NCBI RefSeq assembly: GCF_035645195.1
Contig: NZ_DASQNA010000039.1
Location: 186,001 to 250,000 of the forward strand
Length of the DNA: 64,000 nt
Direction of reading: 5' to 3'
Source: Paenibacillus sp.
GTDB taxonomy: Bacteria > Bacillota > Bacilli > Paenibacillales > YIM-B00363
Positions 9,069-16,671 of this stretch are shown here, one piece after another. Under the pieces are notes generated by a model. The model did no database searches and was not told the DNA's origin. It saw only the letters and a program-made list of their open reading frames with translations. A program made the position numbers and the translations under genes. Within the stretch, counting starts at the first letter, position 1, and the number at the start of each line of letters is the position of its first letter.

Positions 9069-9257
9069 TGAAGTGCACCCCTTAGAATGGTCATTGGAGC
9101 AAACCTCTGGTGTATCCGATGAATTTTAAGGGGTGTTTTTTCATGCAAGGAAAGGACAAATGTTCAAGGGTTGGACGTACCGCCAACCGCCGTTGAATAC
9201 CGACGTCAGCTGGCAGCCTACGGCTTTTTTTCACTGTCCGCTAAATGGGTCTTGACC
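9069..9257 (+). mobile_element. probable relic of an IS3-family element (IS150-like ends, no transposase left)
   Basis: The stretch opens with TGAAGTGCACCCCTTAGAAT and is followed by TTTTAAGGGGTGTTTTTTCATG, a layout resembling the left end and leader of IS150-group elements. It ends with TTTTTTTCACTGTCCGCTAAA followed by TGGGT, resembling their right end; CTAAATGGGT is an approximate inverse of the left-end ACCCCTTAG. No orfA or orfB remains, so about 190 bases look like an internally deleted relic. The identification is from memory of such ends, not a search. The rest of the 9039-9387 gap holds only the RBS of the next gene. Confidence 0.4.
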
Positions 9258-9387
9258 GTGATGTCCGGAGGTTTTGTCTTTTTACACCTACATATTGACG
9301 GGATCGACCTATCTTTCCGTTCGATTTCACCCTTACAATAGAGCTAAATCTATCTGTATGGAGCAGCAATAAGGAGGGGGATTCTGC

Positions 9388-10872
9388 TTGCACAACGCCT
9401 CGCCGCATCCACGCGTCGAATGCTGGAACCGGTACGAAATCAAGCTGGCGGGACCGGCCGAGGGCAATCCGTTCACGGACGTCGACGTATTCGCGACATT
9501 CCGCCATGATGGAACGGAAGTGAAGGTCCGGGGCTTCTACGCCGGGGACGGCATCTATGTCATCCGATTTATGCCCGATGCGCTCGGGGAATGGACGTAC
9601 GTGACGTCGAGCGAACGGGAGGCGTTGAACGGGCATAGCGGCGCTTTCGTCTGCACGTCTCCGGCAGCGGGCAACCGCGGTCCCGTGCGGACGGCGGAAG
9701 GCTCCCGGTTCATCTACGCGGACGGCACGCCGTACTATCCGTTCGGGACGACGGCCTACGCTTGGATCCATCAGCCCGAGCCGCTCCGGGAGGCCACCCT
9801 GCGCACGCTTGCGGAGGCGCCGTTCAATAAAATCCGCATGTGCGTCTTCCCGAAGCATTATCCGTTCAACGCCGACGAGCCGCAGCTGTACCCGTTCGAA
9901 GGCTCGCCGGAGGACGGGTTTGACGTCACCCGGTTTCATCAGCCGTTCTGGAACCATCTGGAGCGCTGCATCGAAGCGCTGCTGGCGCTCGGCGTCGAGG
10001 CGGATCTGATCTTGTTCCATCCGTACGACAAAGGGCGCTGGGGCTTCGATCGGATGGAGCCCGAAGCCGACGACCGGTATTTGCGCTATGCGATCGCGCG
10101 GCTCGGCGCGTACCGCAACGTCTGGTGGTCGATGGCGAATGAGTACGATTTCATGAAGGAGAAGCGCCTGGAGGATTGGGACCGATTGATCCGGCTTGCC
10201 GCTGAGGAGGACCCATACGGGCGATTGCTGTCGATTCATAACGGGACGACGATGTACGTACCGGAGAGCGTCGTGATGTACGACCACGCTAAGCCGCAGA
10301 TTACCCACTGCAGTATTCAGCATTGGGACGTCACGATGGTATCGTTCTGGCTGCGCGAATACGGCAAGCCCGTCATCGTGGACGAATGCGGCTACGAGGG
10401 CAACCTTCCGCAGCGTTGGGGCAATCTGACGGCGGAGGAGCTGGCGCACCGCTGCTGGGAGAGCTTCGCGCGTGGCGGGTACGCGGCTCACGGGGAGACA
10501 TATGTGCATCCCCAAGACGAGATTTGGTGGGCGAAGGGCGGAAGCTTGTACGGTACGAGTCAGGAGTATATCCGCTTCCTTCGCGCCGTAGCGGAGGACG
10601 CTCCGCCCGGCCTGCGGCCGATTCCGGTGCGCGACGTGCCCGTCATCGGCGTGGAGGGTTCGTATTACCTCCATTACTACGGGCAGCATCGACCGGCGTA
10701 TCGCCAAGTCGAGCTTCCGGATGGAACCGATTTCACGGCGGAATGGATCGATACCCGCGGGATGACCATCGTTCGCCTGGAGGGAACGTTCCGGGGCTCG
10801 AGCCGCATTCCACTGCCGGGCAAGCCGTACTATGCGCTGCGCCTTCGCGCCAAGACGGCCCCAGCGCAATGA
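9388..10872 (+). CDS. DUF5060/DUF4038-type intracellular glycoside hydrolase
   Basis: 494 residues, no signal peptide. An N-terminal DUF5060 beta-sandwich (VECWNRYEIKLAGPAEGNPF to about residue 95) is followed by a DUF4038-like TIM barrel starting at SRFIYADGTPYYPFGTTAYA and a C-terminal DUF5605-like beta domain. Candidate catalytic acids are the Glu in WWSMANEYD and the Glu in VIVDECGYEG, spaced as in clan GH-A enzymes. The TTG start lies 7 bases behind AAGGAGGGGG. Relatives occur in plant-polysaccharide loci but their substrates are mostly unassigned. It is followed after 53 bases by a second glycosidase and presumably shares its transcript. Confidence 0.85.
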   Translation: MHNASPHPRVECWNRYEIKLAGPAEGNPFTDVDVFATFRHDGTEVKVRGFYAGDGIYVIRFMPDALGEWTYVTSSEREALNGHSGAFVCTSPAAGNRGPVRTAEGSRFIYADGTPYYPFGTTAYAWIHQPEPLREATLRTLAEAPFNKIRMCVFPKHYPFNADEPQLYPFEGSPEDGFDVTRFHQPFWNHLERCIEALLALGVEADLILFHPYDKGRWGFDRMEPEADDRYLRYAIARLGAYRNVWWSMANEYDFMKEKRLEDWDRLIRLAAEEDPYGRLLSIHNGTTMYVPESVVMYDHAKPQITHCSIQHWDVTMVSFWLREYGKPVIVDECGYEGNLPQRWGNLTAEELAHRCWESFARGGYAAHGETYVHPQDEIWWAKGGSLYGTSQEYIRFLRAVAEDAPPGLRPIPVRDVPVIGVEGSYYLHYYGQHRPAYRQVELPDGTDFTAEWIDTRGMTIVRLEGTFRGSSRIPLPGKPYYALRLRAKTAPAQ

Positions 10873-10925
10873 CATTCGGGGCACGCCCCGAGCAAAAGGT
10901 ATTTATCATAACGGGAGGTGAGCGC

Positions 10926-12293
10926 ATGAGCGTTCAGAAGCCTTGGAGCCGAGGGAGATTGACTGTCTCGCCGAACGGGAGATTTTTACGCCACGCAGAC
11001 GGCACGCCCTTCTTCTGGCTGGGGGACACGGCTTGGCTTCTTCTAACGAGGACCAAGCGGGAGGAGGCGCGCGCGTATTTCCAAGACCGCCGCGCCAAAG
11101 GGTATAATGTCGTTCAAGTGATGGTCATTCACAGGATGCCGACGGAGAACGAATATGGCAGGTCGCCCTTTCACGGCGCGGATTTCGCGTCGCCGGATCT
11201 GGAGCGCAAGGGCGGCGAAGGAAGCTACTGGGATTATACCGACGAGGTCGTCGCCATGGCGGAAGAGGAAGGCTTGTACATCGCGCTGGTTCCGGTTTGG
11301 GGGGACGTCGTCAAGCATGGGGCGCTGGACGAGAAGCATGCCGCGCTGTATGGGAGATGGCTTGCCGAGCGTTACGGGAATCGACCGAATGTCATTTGGC
11401 TGATCGGAGGCGACATTCACGGCAGCACGAAGACCGAGGTGTGGCGAAGTCTCGCGAAATCGATCCGGGATGCCGCGCCGAGGCAGCTCATGACGTTCCA
11501 CCCGTTCGGAAGGACGCAATCGTCGACCTGGTTCCACCATGAGGACTGGCTCGATTTCAACATGTTCCAATCCGGCCATCGGAGGTACGACCAGCTGGGC
11601 GACGAAAGTCCGGCGACCTGGAAGGGCGAGGACAATTGGCGGTACGTGCAAGAAGATTATGCGAGGGAGCCGGCGAAGCCGACCTTGGACGGGGAGCCGT
11701 CCTACGAAGGAATCCCGCAAGGCTTGCACGATCCGAACGAACCGCTGTGGGGCGCGGCCGATAGCCGAAGATACGCGTATTGGTCGGTGTTCGCCGGAGC
11801 TTGCGGGCACACGTACGGCCACAATGCGATCATGCAGCTGCACAAACCGGAGCACGGCGTCGGCGCTTACGGCTGTACAAAGCCGTGGACGGAGGCGCTC
11901 GACGACCCGGGCGGCAGGCAGATGGCGTACCTCAAGCGGTTGATGCTGTCGAGGCCGTACGAAGAACGGATTCCCGACCAAACCGTCATTCACGGCGATC
12001 CCGGATACCGTTACGATCGGCTGCTCGTCACAAGGGGCCATAGCTGCCTTATGGCTTACATGTATACGGGACGTCCGTTCGAGCTTCGGATGGGCGCGAT
12101 TTCCGGAACTCGGGTGGCGGGCTGGTGGTACAACCCGCGCGACGGGGAGAGTTTGGCGATCGGGGAATTCGATAACGAGGGGATCGTCGGCTTTACCCCG
12201 CCCGGAGGGAGAGAAGAAGGGAACGATTGGGTGCTTGTGCTCGACGACGCTTCGAAGCGTTACGGAAAGCCAGGCGTCGCGAATGAGGCTTGA
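10926..12293 (+). CDS. GH140-like (apiosidase-like, DUF4038) glycoside hydrolase
   Basis: 455 residues, no signal peptide. The start region (RLTVSPNGRFLRHADGTPFF) and barrel segments WLGDTAWLLLTR, VIWLIGGDIHG, PTLDGEPSYEG and the C-terminal collagen-binding-like beta domain match the DUF4038/GH140 group, whose founding member BT1012 releases D-apiose from rhamnogalacturonan II. The Asp of GGDIHG and the Glu of DGEPSYEG are the likely catalytic pair. ATG 10926 follows GGGAGGTGAGCGC; the open frame continues upstream to 10323 but that part lies in the previous gene and is not protein-like. An RG-II or other pectin side-chain oligosaccharide is the likely intracellular substrate; the exact sugar is inferred. 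Confidence 0.88.
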   Translation: MSVQKPWSRGRLTVSPNGRFLRHADGTPFFWLGDTAWLLLTRTKREEARAYFQDRRAKGYNVVQVMVIHRMPTENEYGRSPFHGADFASPDLERKGGEGSYWDYTDEVVAMAEEEGLYIALVPVWGDVVKHGALDEKHAALYGRWLAERYGNRPNVIWLIGGDIHGSTKTEVWRSLAKSIRDAAPRQLMTFHPFGRTQSSTWFHHEDWLDFNMFQSGHRRYDQLGDESPATWKGEDNWRYVQEDYAREPAKPTLDGEPSYEGIPQGLHDPNEPLWGAADSRRYAYWSVFAGACGHTYGHNAIMQLHKPEHGVGAYGCTKPWTEALDDPGGRQMAYLKRLMLSRPYEERIPDQTVIHGDPGYRYDRLLVTRGHSCLMAYMYTGRPFELRMGAISGTRVAGWWYNPRDGESLAIGEFDNEGIVGFTPPGGREEGNDWVLVLDDASKRYGKPGVANEA

Positions 12294-12317
12294 TCGCAAC
12301 ACGAGGGATAAAGGGGG

Positions 12318-12349
12318 CATGCAGGGAGGGGGAACCCTCCCCCGCATGT
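12318..12349. terminator. G/C-rich hairpin between convergent genes
   Basis: CATGCAGGGAGGG and CCCTCCCCCGCATG can pair around a short GGAA loop with one bulge. It lies between the convergent hydrolase operon and AraC-type gene. There is no T-run on either side, so it is a weak, perhaps bidirectional, terminator candidate. Confidence 0.45.
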
Positions 12350-12388
12350 CTCGTAAATCCACCAAAGGTAACTTTTATCCACCTACTG

Positions 12389-13279
12389 TCAATGATTGTT
12401 TAAATGAATTTTATAGAACGCCTTCCGATATTCCGTCGGCGTCATGCTTTCGTATTTTTTAAACATCCGCATAAAGTATTTCTCGTCCGCAACCCCGACG
12501 CGCTCCGAAATCTCCTTTACGCTTTTAGACGTCCTCGTGAGCATATCTTTCGCTTTGGAAATCTTCATCAGATTGATATATTCTTGCAGATGCAATCCCG
12601 TTTTCTTTTTGAAAAACCGGGACAAATAGTGTTTGTTGTATTTGAAATGCTCCGCCACGTCGGACAGCGAAATGTCTCTCAGCGCGTGAATGCGCACCCA
12701 TTCGATAATTTCCGCGATGCTCCGATCCCCTTGGGACGTCTCGGGAGAAGACTTGTACAGATTAATCATCTGGTCGGACAGCTCGATCAGCAGCAGCGTC
12801 GCCGTGTAGTGAGCGGCCTGCAGGGTATAGTAATTGGACATGCCGATATGCTGCAGCTGCTGGAACAAAATATTCGCCCGCTCGATGCTGTTCGGCGCGA
12901 AAAACAAAGGCAAATAGACGCTGCTGCACCGTTTTTGCGACTCCGGCTGGAGCAGCGTGGCGAGCTCTTTTTGCATTTCCGCCTCGTCCAAGAGGGAGTA
13001 CGAATCGTTCGCGAGGAAGTGGAACCAGAAGAAGGACACGCCTTCCTCGCACGCTTGATACCCTTCGTGCACGACGCCGGGCAGCAGCACGAGCACGTCC
13101 CCCGGATGAACCTCGTATTTGACGTCCCCCTGCGAAATATACAAACATTTCTCGCAGCCGATGATCACCTCGAACGAATCCAAGCATCGCCGATCGTGCG
13201 TCCACGGCACGTCCGAGTAAAATTGTCCGCAAGACAAAAACTCGACCGGCTTTTCGACACCCGTACGCAAAACCTTCAT
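12389..13279 (-). CDS. AraC-family transcriptional regulator
   Basis: 296 residues. The N-terminal cupin-like ligand domain includes VHPGDVLVLLPGVVHEG, and two helix-turn-helix motifs fill the last 100 residues (ISLSDVAEHFKYNKHYLSRF and VKEISERVGVADEKYFMRMF). ATG 13279 follows GGAGGAGGGCG. It is transcribed divergently from the sugar ABC/GH127 operon, with 180 bases between the starts. It most likely activates that operon when an arabinose-containing oligosaccharide or the free sugar binds. It is convergent with the apiosidase-like gene. The effector is inferred from the neighbours only. Confidence 0.92.
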   Translation of the reverse strand: MKVLRTGVEKPVEFLSCGQFYSDVPWTHDRRCLDSFEVIIGCEKCLYISQGDVKYEVHPGDVLVLLPGVVHEGYQACEEGVSFFWFHFLANDSYSLLDEAEMQKELATLLQPESQKRCSSVYLPLFFAPNSIERANILFQQLQHIGMSNYYTLQAAHYTATLLLIELSDQMINLYKSSPETSQGDRSIAEIIEWVRIHALRDISLSDVAEHFKYNKHYLSRFFKKKTGLHLQEYINLMKISKAKDMLTRTSKSVKEISERVGVADEKYFMRMFKKYESMTPTEYRKAFYKIHLNNH

Positions 13280-13341
13280 GCGCCCTCCTCCGTTTTCTGC
13301 GATTGGTCATTTTTGTCCACCTAATGTAATTGGGAGACTAC

Positions 13342-13369
13342 TTACATTCCCTGAGGACCATGGTATATT
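13342..13369 (+). promoter_or_regulatory. sigma-A-type promoter of the sugar ABC/GH127 operon
   Basis: TTACAT (13342-13347) and TATATT (13364-13369) are separated by 16 bases. The -35 box is weak, as expected for a promoter that needs the divergently encoded AraC activator. Transcription would start near 13376, inside the cre site. Confidence 0.6.
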
Positions 13370-13374
13370 CTACC

Positions 13375-13388
13375 TGCAAACGTTTACA
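13375..13388 (+). promoter_or_regulatory. CcpA cre site, perfect consensus match
   Basis: TGCAAACGTTTACA fits the catabolite-responsive element TGNAARCGNWWWCA at every position. It begins 6 bases after the -10 box and so covers the predicted transcription start, a position where CcpA represses. This predicts glucose repression of the arabinan operon. Confidence 0.8.
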
Positions 13389-13459
13389 AGGAGGCAAAAG
13401 TCACCCGGTCAGGCAGGAAATCCGACTACGAATTTCATTTTAGAGGAGGGGTTCGTATT

Positions 13460-14785
13460 GTGAAGCGAATGAAAGTATTGCTTGTGCTGCTGGCTGCCGC
13501 CGTATGGCTCGCCGGTTGCGGCGGAGGCGCAACGGGAACGGGCGGGAGCGCCGGAGGCTCGAACGGTTCCGGCGAAGAGGTCGTGACGCTGAAGTTCATG
13601 GGCTGGGAGGCTAGTCCGCTGGAAACGGCGGCGGTTAAGAAAGGTTTAGAGATGTTCATGCAGCAAAACCCGAACATCAAAGTCGAGTATCAGCCGACGC
13701 CCGGAGGAGCGCAATACGCGCAGAAGCTGCTGACGATGCTGGCAGGCAACGCGGCTCCCGACGTATTTTTCCTCGGCGCGGCTGAATACCGCTCGTTCCA
13801 ACAGCGGAACGTGCTCCTCGACTTGACCTCCATGTTCGAGAAGGAGATGTCGCTGGACGACTTCATTCCTTCGGCGGCGCAGATCATGGAGATCGACGGC
13901 AAAATCTACGGCGTCAGCAGCTGTACCGTATCTCCTGTACTGTATTACAACAAAGACTTGTTTGACAAGGCTCAACTTGCGTATCCGCCGAGCGATCCGA
14001 GCGAGGCGTGGACGTGGGAGCAGTTCCGGGACGCCGCGGTCAAGCTGACGGTGAAAAACGGGGACAAGGTCGAGCAGTACGGCGCGTTCGGCCTCGAAAA
14101 CTTTTACATGACGTCGGCGGTCATCTTGTCGAACGGCGGCTCGATCTTCGCGGACGACTTCAAGTCGTTGACCGTCAACACCCCGGAGGCGAAGGAGGTC
14201 ATGCAGAGCATCCTCGACCTGCGGGTGAAGCACGGCGCGGCCCCGACGGCGAAGACGCTCGAAAGCATCGGCATGAAGGCGAATCAAATGCTGCAGACGG
14301 GCAAGGTCGCGATGATCGTCGACGGTTCTTGGGCGCTGCAGGAGCTGGCGACGATGGGCTTCCCGGTCGGCGTCGCGCCGCTGCCGGTGTTCGCGGAGCC
14401 GATGACGCACGGTCAAGCGCACGTGCATGCCGCCGCCCACAATACGAAGCATCCGGAAGAGGCGTGGAAGCTGATCCAATTCCTCTCCTCCGAGGAATAC
14501 CAAACGCAGCTCATCAGCGAAGGCCTCTGGATGCCGAACCGCAAATCGCTGTACACGGAAGAAGGCATGGCGAAGTGGCACAACGAGAAGGTGCATCCGG
14601 AGGGCTTTAAAGAAATGGCGCCGTTCTTCGCCGATGCGAAGCCGTACCCGTTCACGCTGATCACGCAGGCGATCGTCAACGACATCATCGCCGAGGAGAC
14701 GGATAAGTTGTGGTATTCCGGACAATCGGTCGACGAGACGATGGCGAATATTGAGAAGAAGGCGAACGCGGAGCTGGCGAAATAA
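13460..14785 (+). CDS. sugar ABC transporter substrate-binding lipoprotein (family 1)
   Basis: 441 residues with a GTG start behind GAGGAGGGG. Lipobox LAGC at about residues 18-21 after a hydrophobic core, then a Gly/Ser linker and an SBP_bac_1 fold (EQNPNIKVEYQPTPGGAQYAQK-like start, DVFFLGAAEYRSFQQRNVLLDLT, GKIYGVSSCTVSPVLYYNKDLFD, and the late HPEEAWKLIQFLSSEEYQ). It captures an oligosaccharide outside the membrane for the two permeases that follow. The operon lacks its own ATPase, so a shared MsmX-type ATPase encoded elsewhere is expected. With GH127 at the operon end, the ligand is probably an arabino-oligosaccharide. Confidence 0.93.
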   Translation: MKRMKVLLVLLAAAVWLAGCGGGATGTGGSAGGSNGSGEEVVTLKFMGWEASPLETAAVKKGLEMFMQQNPNIKVEYQPTPGGAQYAQKLLTMLAGNAAPDVFFLGAAEYRSFQQRNVLLDLTSMFEKEMSLDDFIPSAAQIMEIDGKIYGVSSCTVSPVLYYNKDLFDKAQLAYPPSDPSEAWTWEQFRDAAVKLTVKNGDKVEQYGAFGLENFYMTSAVILSNGGSIFADDFKSLTVNTPEAKEVMQSILDLRVKHGAAPTAKTLESIGMKANQMLQTGKVAMIVDGSWALQELATMGFPVGVAPLPVFAEPMTHGQAHVHAAAHNTKHPEEAWKLIQFLSSEEYQTQLISEGLWMPNRKSLYTEEGMAKWHNEKVHPEGFKEMAPFFADAKPYPFTLITQAIVNDIIAEETDKLWYSGQSVDETMANIEKKANAELAK

Positions 14786-14795
14786 CGTCGGGATC

Positions 14796-14817
14796 GGCGC
14801 CTCGCCCGCGGGGCGCC
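14796..14817 (+). promoter_or_regulatory. intercistronic stem-loop after the binding-protein gene
   Basis: GGCGCC is repeated as an inverted self-complementary arm 10 bases apart (14796-14801 and 14812-14817), giving a stable GC stem without a clear T-run. Such hairpins between a binding-protein gene and its permeases often protect or partly terminate the mRNA so that more binding protein is made. Confidence 0.5.
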
Positions 14818-14820
14818 CTT

Positions 14821-14847
14821 CCAAGGCTTCCAAGGCTTCCAAGGAGG
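14821..14847 (+). repeat. short tandem repeat CCAAGGCTT next to a ribosome binding site
   Basis: Two copies of CCAAGGCTT are followed by CCAAGGAGG, which forms the Shine-Dalgarno site of the permease gene. The repeat gives several partial ribosome sites and may be a product of replication slippage. Confidence 0.6.
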
Positions 14848-14854
14848 GAGTGCA

Positions 14855-15805
14855 ATGAATGTGCAAAAAAGCGTCCCGGACTCCGGAATCCGCGTTCATG
14901 CAGACTTCGGCTCCGCGAGGCCGGGCTTCCTGAAACGGATGTTCCGCAAGGACGGCGCTTGGGCGGTCGTTCTGCTGCTGCCGAATGTGCTCGGATTTCT
15001 GGCGTTCACGCTCATTCCGGTGTTCGCGTCCTTCGTTCTCAGCTTCACGTCCTGGGATATGCTGACGCCGGTCCGGTGGGTCGGGCTCCAAAACTACATC
15101 GACCTGTGGAAAGACGAAACGTTCGTGAAAGTGTTCTGGAACACGATCTATTTCGCCGGCGTGTCGGTGCCGCTCGGCATCGCGCTGTCGCTGTTACTCG
15201 CCGTGGCGCTCGACCGCATCGAGTTTAAGAAGTTCTACCGAGCCGCGTACTTTTTGCCCGTCGTCTCCTCGATGGTCGCGATCGCCGTCGTGTGGCAGTT
15301 TATTTACAACCCGGAGTACGGCTTGCTCAACTACATCTTGAGCTGGTTCGGCATCCGGGGGCCGAATTGGCTGACGAGCACCGTCTGGGCGATGCCGGCC
15401 GTCATCATCACGAGCGTTTGGAAAAATCTCGGGTTCAACATGTTGATTTTTCTGGCGGGGCTGCAGGGCATCTCCGACGATTATTACGAGGCCGCTTCGC
15501 TCGACGGAGCGCGGTGGCATCAGAAGTTTTTCCACATCACGATTCCGCTGCTCGCGCCGACGACGTTCTTCGTCACCGTCATGTCGTTCATCGCGTCGTT
15601 CCAAGTGTTCGACACCATCTTCTTGATGACGCAGGGCGGTCCGGCGCGCTCGACCTCGGTCATCGTTCATTATCTGTACGAGCACGGCTTTAAATATTTC
15701 AACATGGGCTACGCGAGCGCGATGGCGTACGTGCTGTTTTTCCTCATGTTCGTGATCACCGTCGTCCAATTTTGGCGCGGCCGCAAGTGGGGGACGTTTT
15801 ACTAA
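14855..15805 (+). CDS. sugar ABC transporter permease (MalF/UgpA type)
   Basis: 316 residues. A short cytoplasmic N-terminus is followed by six hydrophobic segments and the EAA loop DDYYEAASLDGARWHQKFFHITIP, here reading YEAASLDGA, the contact site for the ATPase. The RBS is AAGGAGGGAG with ATG 14855. It forms the heterodimeric membrane channel with the next gene product. Confidence 0.93.
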   Translation: MNVQKSVPDSGIRVHADFGSARPGFLKRMFRKDGAWAVVLLLPNVLGFLAFTLIPVFASFVLSFTSWDMLTPVRWVGLQNYIDLWKDETFVKVFWNTIYFAGVSVPLGIALSLLLAVALDRIEFKKFYRAAYFLPVVSSMVAIAVVWQFIYNPEYGLLNYILSWFGIRGPNWLTSTVWAMPAVIITSVWKNLGFNMLIFLAGLQGISDDYYEAASLDGARWHQKFFHITIPLLAPTTFFVTVMSFIASFQVFDTIFLMTQGGPARSTSVIVHYLYEHGFKYFNMGYASAMAYVLFFLMFVITVVQFWRGRKWGTFY

Positions 15806-15819
15806 GGAGGGGATTTGAC

Positions 15820-16644
15820 GTGAAAACGAGCCTGCCGCTCAAACTGACTTCGCATCTCTTTCTGATGCTCGGGGCGCTGACGATGATTACTCCCTTCTTG
15901 TGGACGATCGGCACCTCGCTCAAGCAGCTTCAAGAAGTGTTCGTCTTCCCCCCGACGCTCTTCGGGGAGAGGCTCGTGTGGGACAATTATTTGCGCATCG
16001 CGGATCGGTTTCCGTTCGACGTCTATGTGCTGAACAGCTTCAAAATTACGGTGATCGTCGTCGCCGCCCAGCTCGTCACGAGCTCGATGGCCGGCTTCGC
16101 CTTCGCCCGTCTCCGGTTCCCGTTCCGGGACGCCTTGTTCGCTGCGTACCTGGCGACGATGATGATTCCGATCCAAGTGACGCTCATTCCGAACTTTATC
16201 ATCATGCGGCACTATAATTTGATCGACACGCACTGGTCGCTGATTTTGCCTGCGCTCGTGTCGGCGTTCGGCACGTTTTTGCTCCGTCAGTTTTTCCTGA
16301 CGATCCCGGCGGAGCTGGAGGAGGCGGCGAAGATGGACGGCTGTACGCCTTTCGGCATTTACTGGCGCATCTTCGTGCCGCTCTCGAAGCCGGCCATGGC
16401 GACGCTCGGCGTATTCGTGTTCATGGGCATGTGGAACGAATTTATGGCACCGCTCATTTACATCAACAGCCAAAGCAAGATGACGCTGCCGCTCGGCCTC
16501 GCGTCCATGCAGGGGCTGTACGGCACCGATTGGCCCGTGCTGATGGCGAGCACCGTCCTGTCGATTGCGCCGCTCATCGTCATCTTTTTGTTGGCGCAGG
16601 ACTTTTTCATCAAAGGCGTGACGCTGTCCGGATTGAAAGGCTAA
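15820..16644 (+). CDS. sugar ABC transporter permease (MalG/UgpE type)
   Basis: 274 residues with six hydrophobic segments and the EAA loop ELEEAAKMDGCTPFGIYWRI. The GTG at 15820 is 7 bases behind AAGGAGGGG; the frame stays open upstream to 15772 but that overlaps the first permease and is not conserved-looking. It is 14 bases after the first permease stop and partners with it for carbohydrate uptake. Confidence 0.93.
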   Translation: MKTSLPLKLTSHLFLMLGALTMITPFLWTIGTSLKQLQEVFVFPPTLFGERLVWDNYLRIADRFPFDVYVLNSFKITVIVVAAQLVTSSMAGFAFARLRFPFRDALFAAYLATMMIPIQVTLIPNFIIMRHYNLIDTHWSLILPALVSAFGTFLLRQFFLTIPAELEEAAKMDGCTPFGIYWRIFVPLSKPAMATLGVFVFMGMWNEFMAPLIYINSQSKMTLPLGLASMQGLYGTDWPVLMASTVLSIAPLIVIFLLAQDFFIKGVTLSGLKG

Positions 16645-16671
16645 TTACGGAAAACAGAAAGGAACGTGGCT

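Noticed and set aside
10323-10925. N-terminal extension of the GH140-like gene
   Set aside because: It lies in another frame of the upstream hydrolase and is not protein-like; ATG 10926 has a strong RBS and begins the conserved domain.
15194-15769. 191-codon minus-strand frame in the sugar permease gene
   Set aside because: His/Arg/Asp-rich shadow with no RBS opposite a well-supported permease.
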